DNA of 6,713 nt, from assembly GCA_002501695.1 (NCBI GenBank), contig DANZ01000151.1:509-7221 (forward strand), in the 5' to 3' direction. Shown here one piece after another: positions 6,038 through 6,713 of this stretch. Each line of letters starts with the position of its first letter. The first letter of the stretch is position 1. The position numbers and the translations under genes are program-made. Under the pieces are notes generated by a model. It did no database searches. It was not told the DNA's origin and was given only the letters and a program-made list of their open reading frames with translations. This DNA is from Methanolobus sp. UBA474. Lineage in GTDB: Archaea; Halobacteriota; Methanosarcinia; Methanosarcinales; Methanosarcinaceae.

Positions 6038-6114
6038 CTGCTCACATCTGATCCAAGACGCTTCCTTCAATCCAGTCTACACACAGGGGATCTGTCTATG
6101 GATGTGAGCAGCTT
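6035..6114. repeat. Perfect 14-bp inverted repeat with 52-bp spacer
   Basis: AAGCTGCTCACATC at 6035-6048 is the exact reverse complement of GATGTGAGCAGCTT at 6101-6114. Inside, GATCC (6050-6054) and GGATC (6088-6092) can also pair, so a nested hairpin is possible in RNA. The loop holds the 17-nt motif shared with the mtaC leader. It could be a transcribed structured element, a terminator-like structure after the MtaC-like gene, or paired operator half-sites before the PAS gene. Confidence 0.8.
6067..6083 (-). promoter_or_regulatory. 17-nt motif shared with the mtaC leader (copy 2)
   Basis: TCAATCCAGTCTACACA on the plus strand (TGTGTAGACTGGATTGA in the direction of the genes). It matches the copy at 2597-2613 at 16 of 17 positions. 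It lies upstream of the PAS gene, in the loop of the 14-bp inverted repeat. Confidence 0.5.
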
Positions 6115-6137
6115 TAGCTGACAGACTGCCCTGGATG

Positions 6138-6713
6138 TCAGTTCCTGTGGAACTTTTCCCTGAGGTCCTCGATAGTTGCATTGTTCAATACCTGATCGGC
6201 TATTTTTGGCACTATTGCCGCGTCATCGCAATAAACCCCTATGTCATAGCGTGTTACAAAATCCTGGGTGACGGCACCGCCGCCGCATATAAAGGGAATC
6301 TCTATACCGTTCTTAAGGAGGCGCTCCCTGATCTCCCTGAAGGAGTACATTGTCGTTGTCATAAGGGCGGTACCTGTAAGCATGATGGGCTTGTGCTCTA
6401 TCACAGCGCTGATGACCTCATCTACCGGGACGTCGCTTCCAAGGTCTATGACCTCATAGCCATTGGATCTCAGGAACACTGTCAGTATCTTCTTACCTAT
6501 ATCGTGGACATCTCCTTCCACTACAAAAGACACTACCTTTGCCTTGAGTTCATGGCTGCGGTCGGAGGCACGCTTGCAATACTCGATCCCGTCGGTCATT
6601 GCCTGCGCAGAGATCATAACATCAGGAAGGTACAGTAATCCGTCATCATATAATTTTGAAACGATGCCCATCCCCGCCATAAGCGCATCATCTATCAGTT
6701 GAATGGCATCCTT
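6138..6713 (-). CDS. MtaC-like methanol corrinoid protein paralogue (5' end outside window)
   Basis: Partial gene: 191 codons plus stop are visible, and the frame is open through the window edge. The apparent Met at 6678-6680 is internal, since the residues before it (KDAIQLIDDAL) match MtaC IDDAL. Roughly 60% of residues match the MtaC of this window over the shared length, without gaps by eye. The helical domain end (LIDDALMAGM, LPDVMISAQAM) and the B12 domain are present. The cobalt-ligating histidine of DVHDIGK (codon 6504-6506), LTGTALMTTT and CGGGAVTQDF are kept, so corrinoid binding is expected. It differs from MtaC at GVYCDDAAIVP (MtaC has GVYGEEAADAP) and in the linker near 6545-6575. 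No mtaB follows; the next gene is the PAS/GAF protein. It may be a second methanol corrinoid isoform whose partner lies outside, or a protein for another methyl donor or for sensing. The family is sure; the specific role is not. Confidence 0.9.
   Translation of the reverse strand, partial: KDAIQLIDDALMAGMGIVSKLYDDGLLYLPDVMISAQAMTDGIEYCKRASDRSHELKAKVVSFVVEGDVHDIGKKILTVFLRSNGYEVIDLGSDVPVDEVISAVIEHKPIMLTGTALMTTTMYSFREIRERLLKNGIEIPFICGGGAVTQDFVTRYDIGVYCDDAAIVPKIADQVLNNATIEDLREKFHRN

Larger units (their letters stand above)
5912..6137 (-). other. Intergenic region between the MtaC-like gene and the PAS gene
   Basis: A 226-bp stretch with no gene seen. It holds a short dyad across the upstream stop codon (CTGACA 6118-6123 with TGTCAG 6136-6141), the large inverted repeat at 6035-6114 with the shared 17-nt motif in its loop, a TATA-like box near 6030-6037, and an isolated GGAG near 5945-5948. 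Whether the corrinoid gene and the PAS gene are cotranscribed is undecided: the inverted repeat could terminate the first transcript, or control the second. Confidence 0.6.

Noticed and set aside
6135..6638. Plus-strand open frame of 167 codons
   Set aside because: It lies wholly opposite the MtaC-like gene, whose protein has clear family motifs; the plus-strand product shows no recognisable domain.
6138..6680. Met at 6678-6680 as the start of the second corrinoid protein
   Set aside because: The frame continues to the window edge with residues that match MtaC, so this Met is internal and the gene is cut by the window.
1..6713. CRISPR arrays, tRNA or rRNA genes, transposase genes, in-frame amber (pyrrolysine) codons
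   Set aside because: None seen: no regularly spaced direct repeats, no cloverleaf-like segments recognised, no transposase motifs, and the methyltransferase is the zinc-type MtaB, which does not use pyrrolysine.

Overview
The window is archaeal and points to a methylotrophic methanogen of the Methanosarcinales (Methanosarcinaceae-type). The evidence is a complete methanol:corrinoid methyltransferase operon (mtaC-mtaB), a second MtaC-like corrinoid protein, a large multi-PAS/GAF sensory protein of the kind abundant in these archaea, TTTATATA-type promoter boxes and GGAGGT-type ribosome binding sites. Genus cannot be settled from the sequence alone.

All recognised genes lie on the minus strand, so transcription runs from high to low coordinates. 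In that order: (1) positions 6713-6138, an mtaC-like gene cut by the window edge, with its N-terminus outside; (2) 6137-5912, an intergenic region with a perfect 14-bp inverted repeat enclosing a 17-nt motif that recurs upstream of mtaC; (3) 5911-3116, a 931-residue soluble protein with six PAS domains and one GAF domain but no histidine kinase or other output domain; (4) 3115-2547, an AT-rich 569-bp non-coding region with several TATA boxes, three GGAGGT sequences and small dyads, read as the promoter and long leader of mtaC; (5) 2546-1782, mtaC with a TTG start; (6) 1768-389, mtaB; (7) 388-1, a non-coding downstream region with a putative terminator hairpin and two clear inverted repeats.

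MtaB uses zinc to activate methanol and transfers the methyl group to Co(I) of the corrinoid on MtaC. A coenzyme M methyltransferase (MtaA, not in this window) then makes methyl-coenzyme M for methanogenesis. The adjacent MtaC paralogue is not followed by an mtaB partner here. It is followed instead by the kinase-less PAS/GAF protein, so a sensing or regulatory link to methanol metabolism is plausible but is inference. The most interesting non-coding signals are the shared 17-nt motif, the large inverted repeats, and the mtaC leader architecture.
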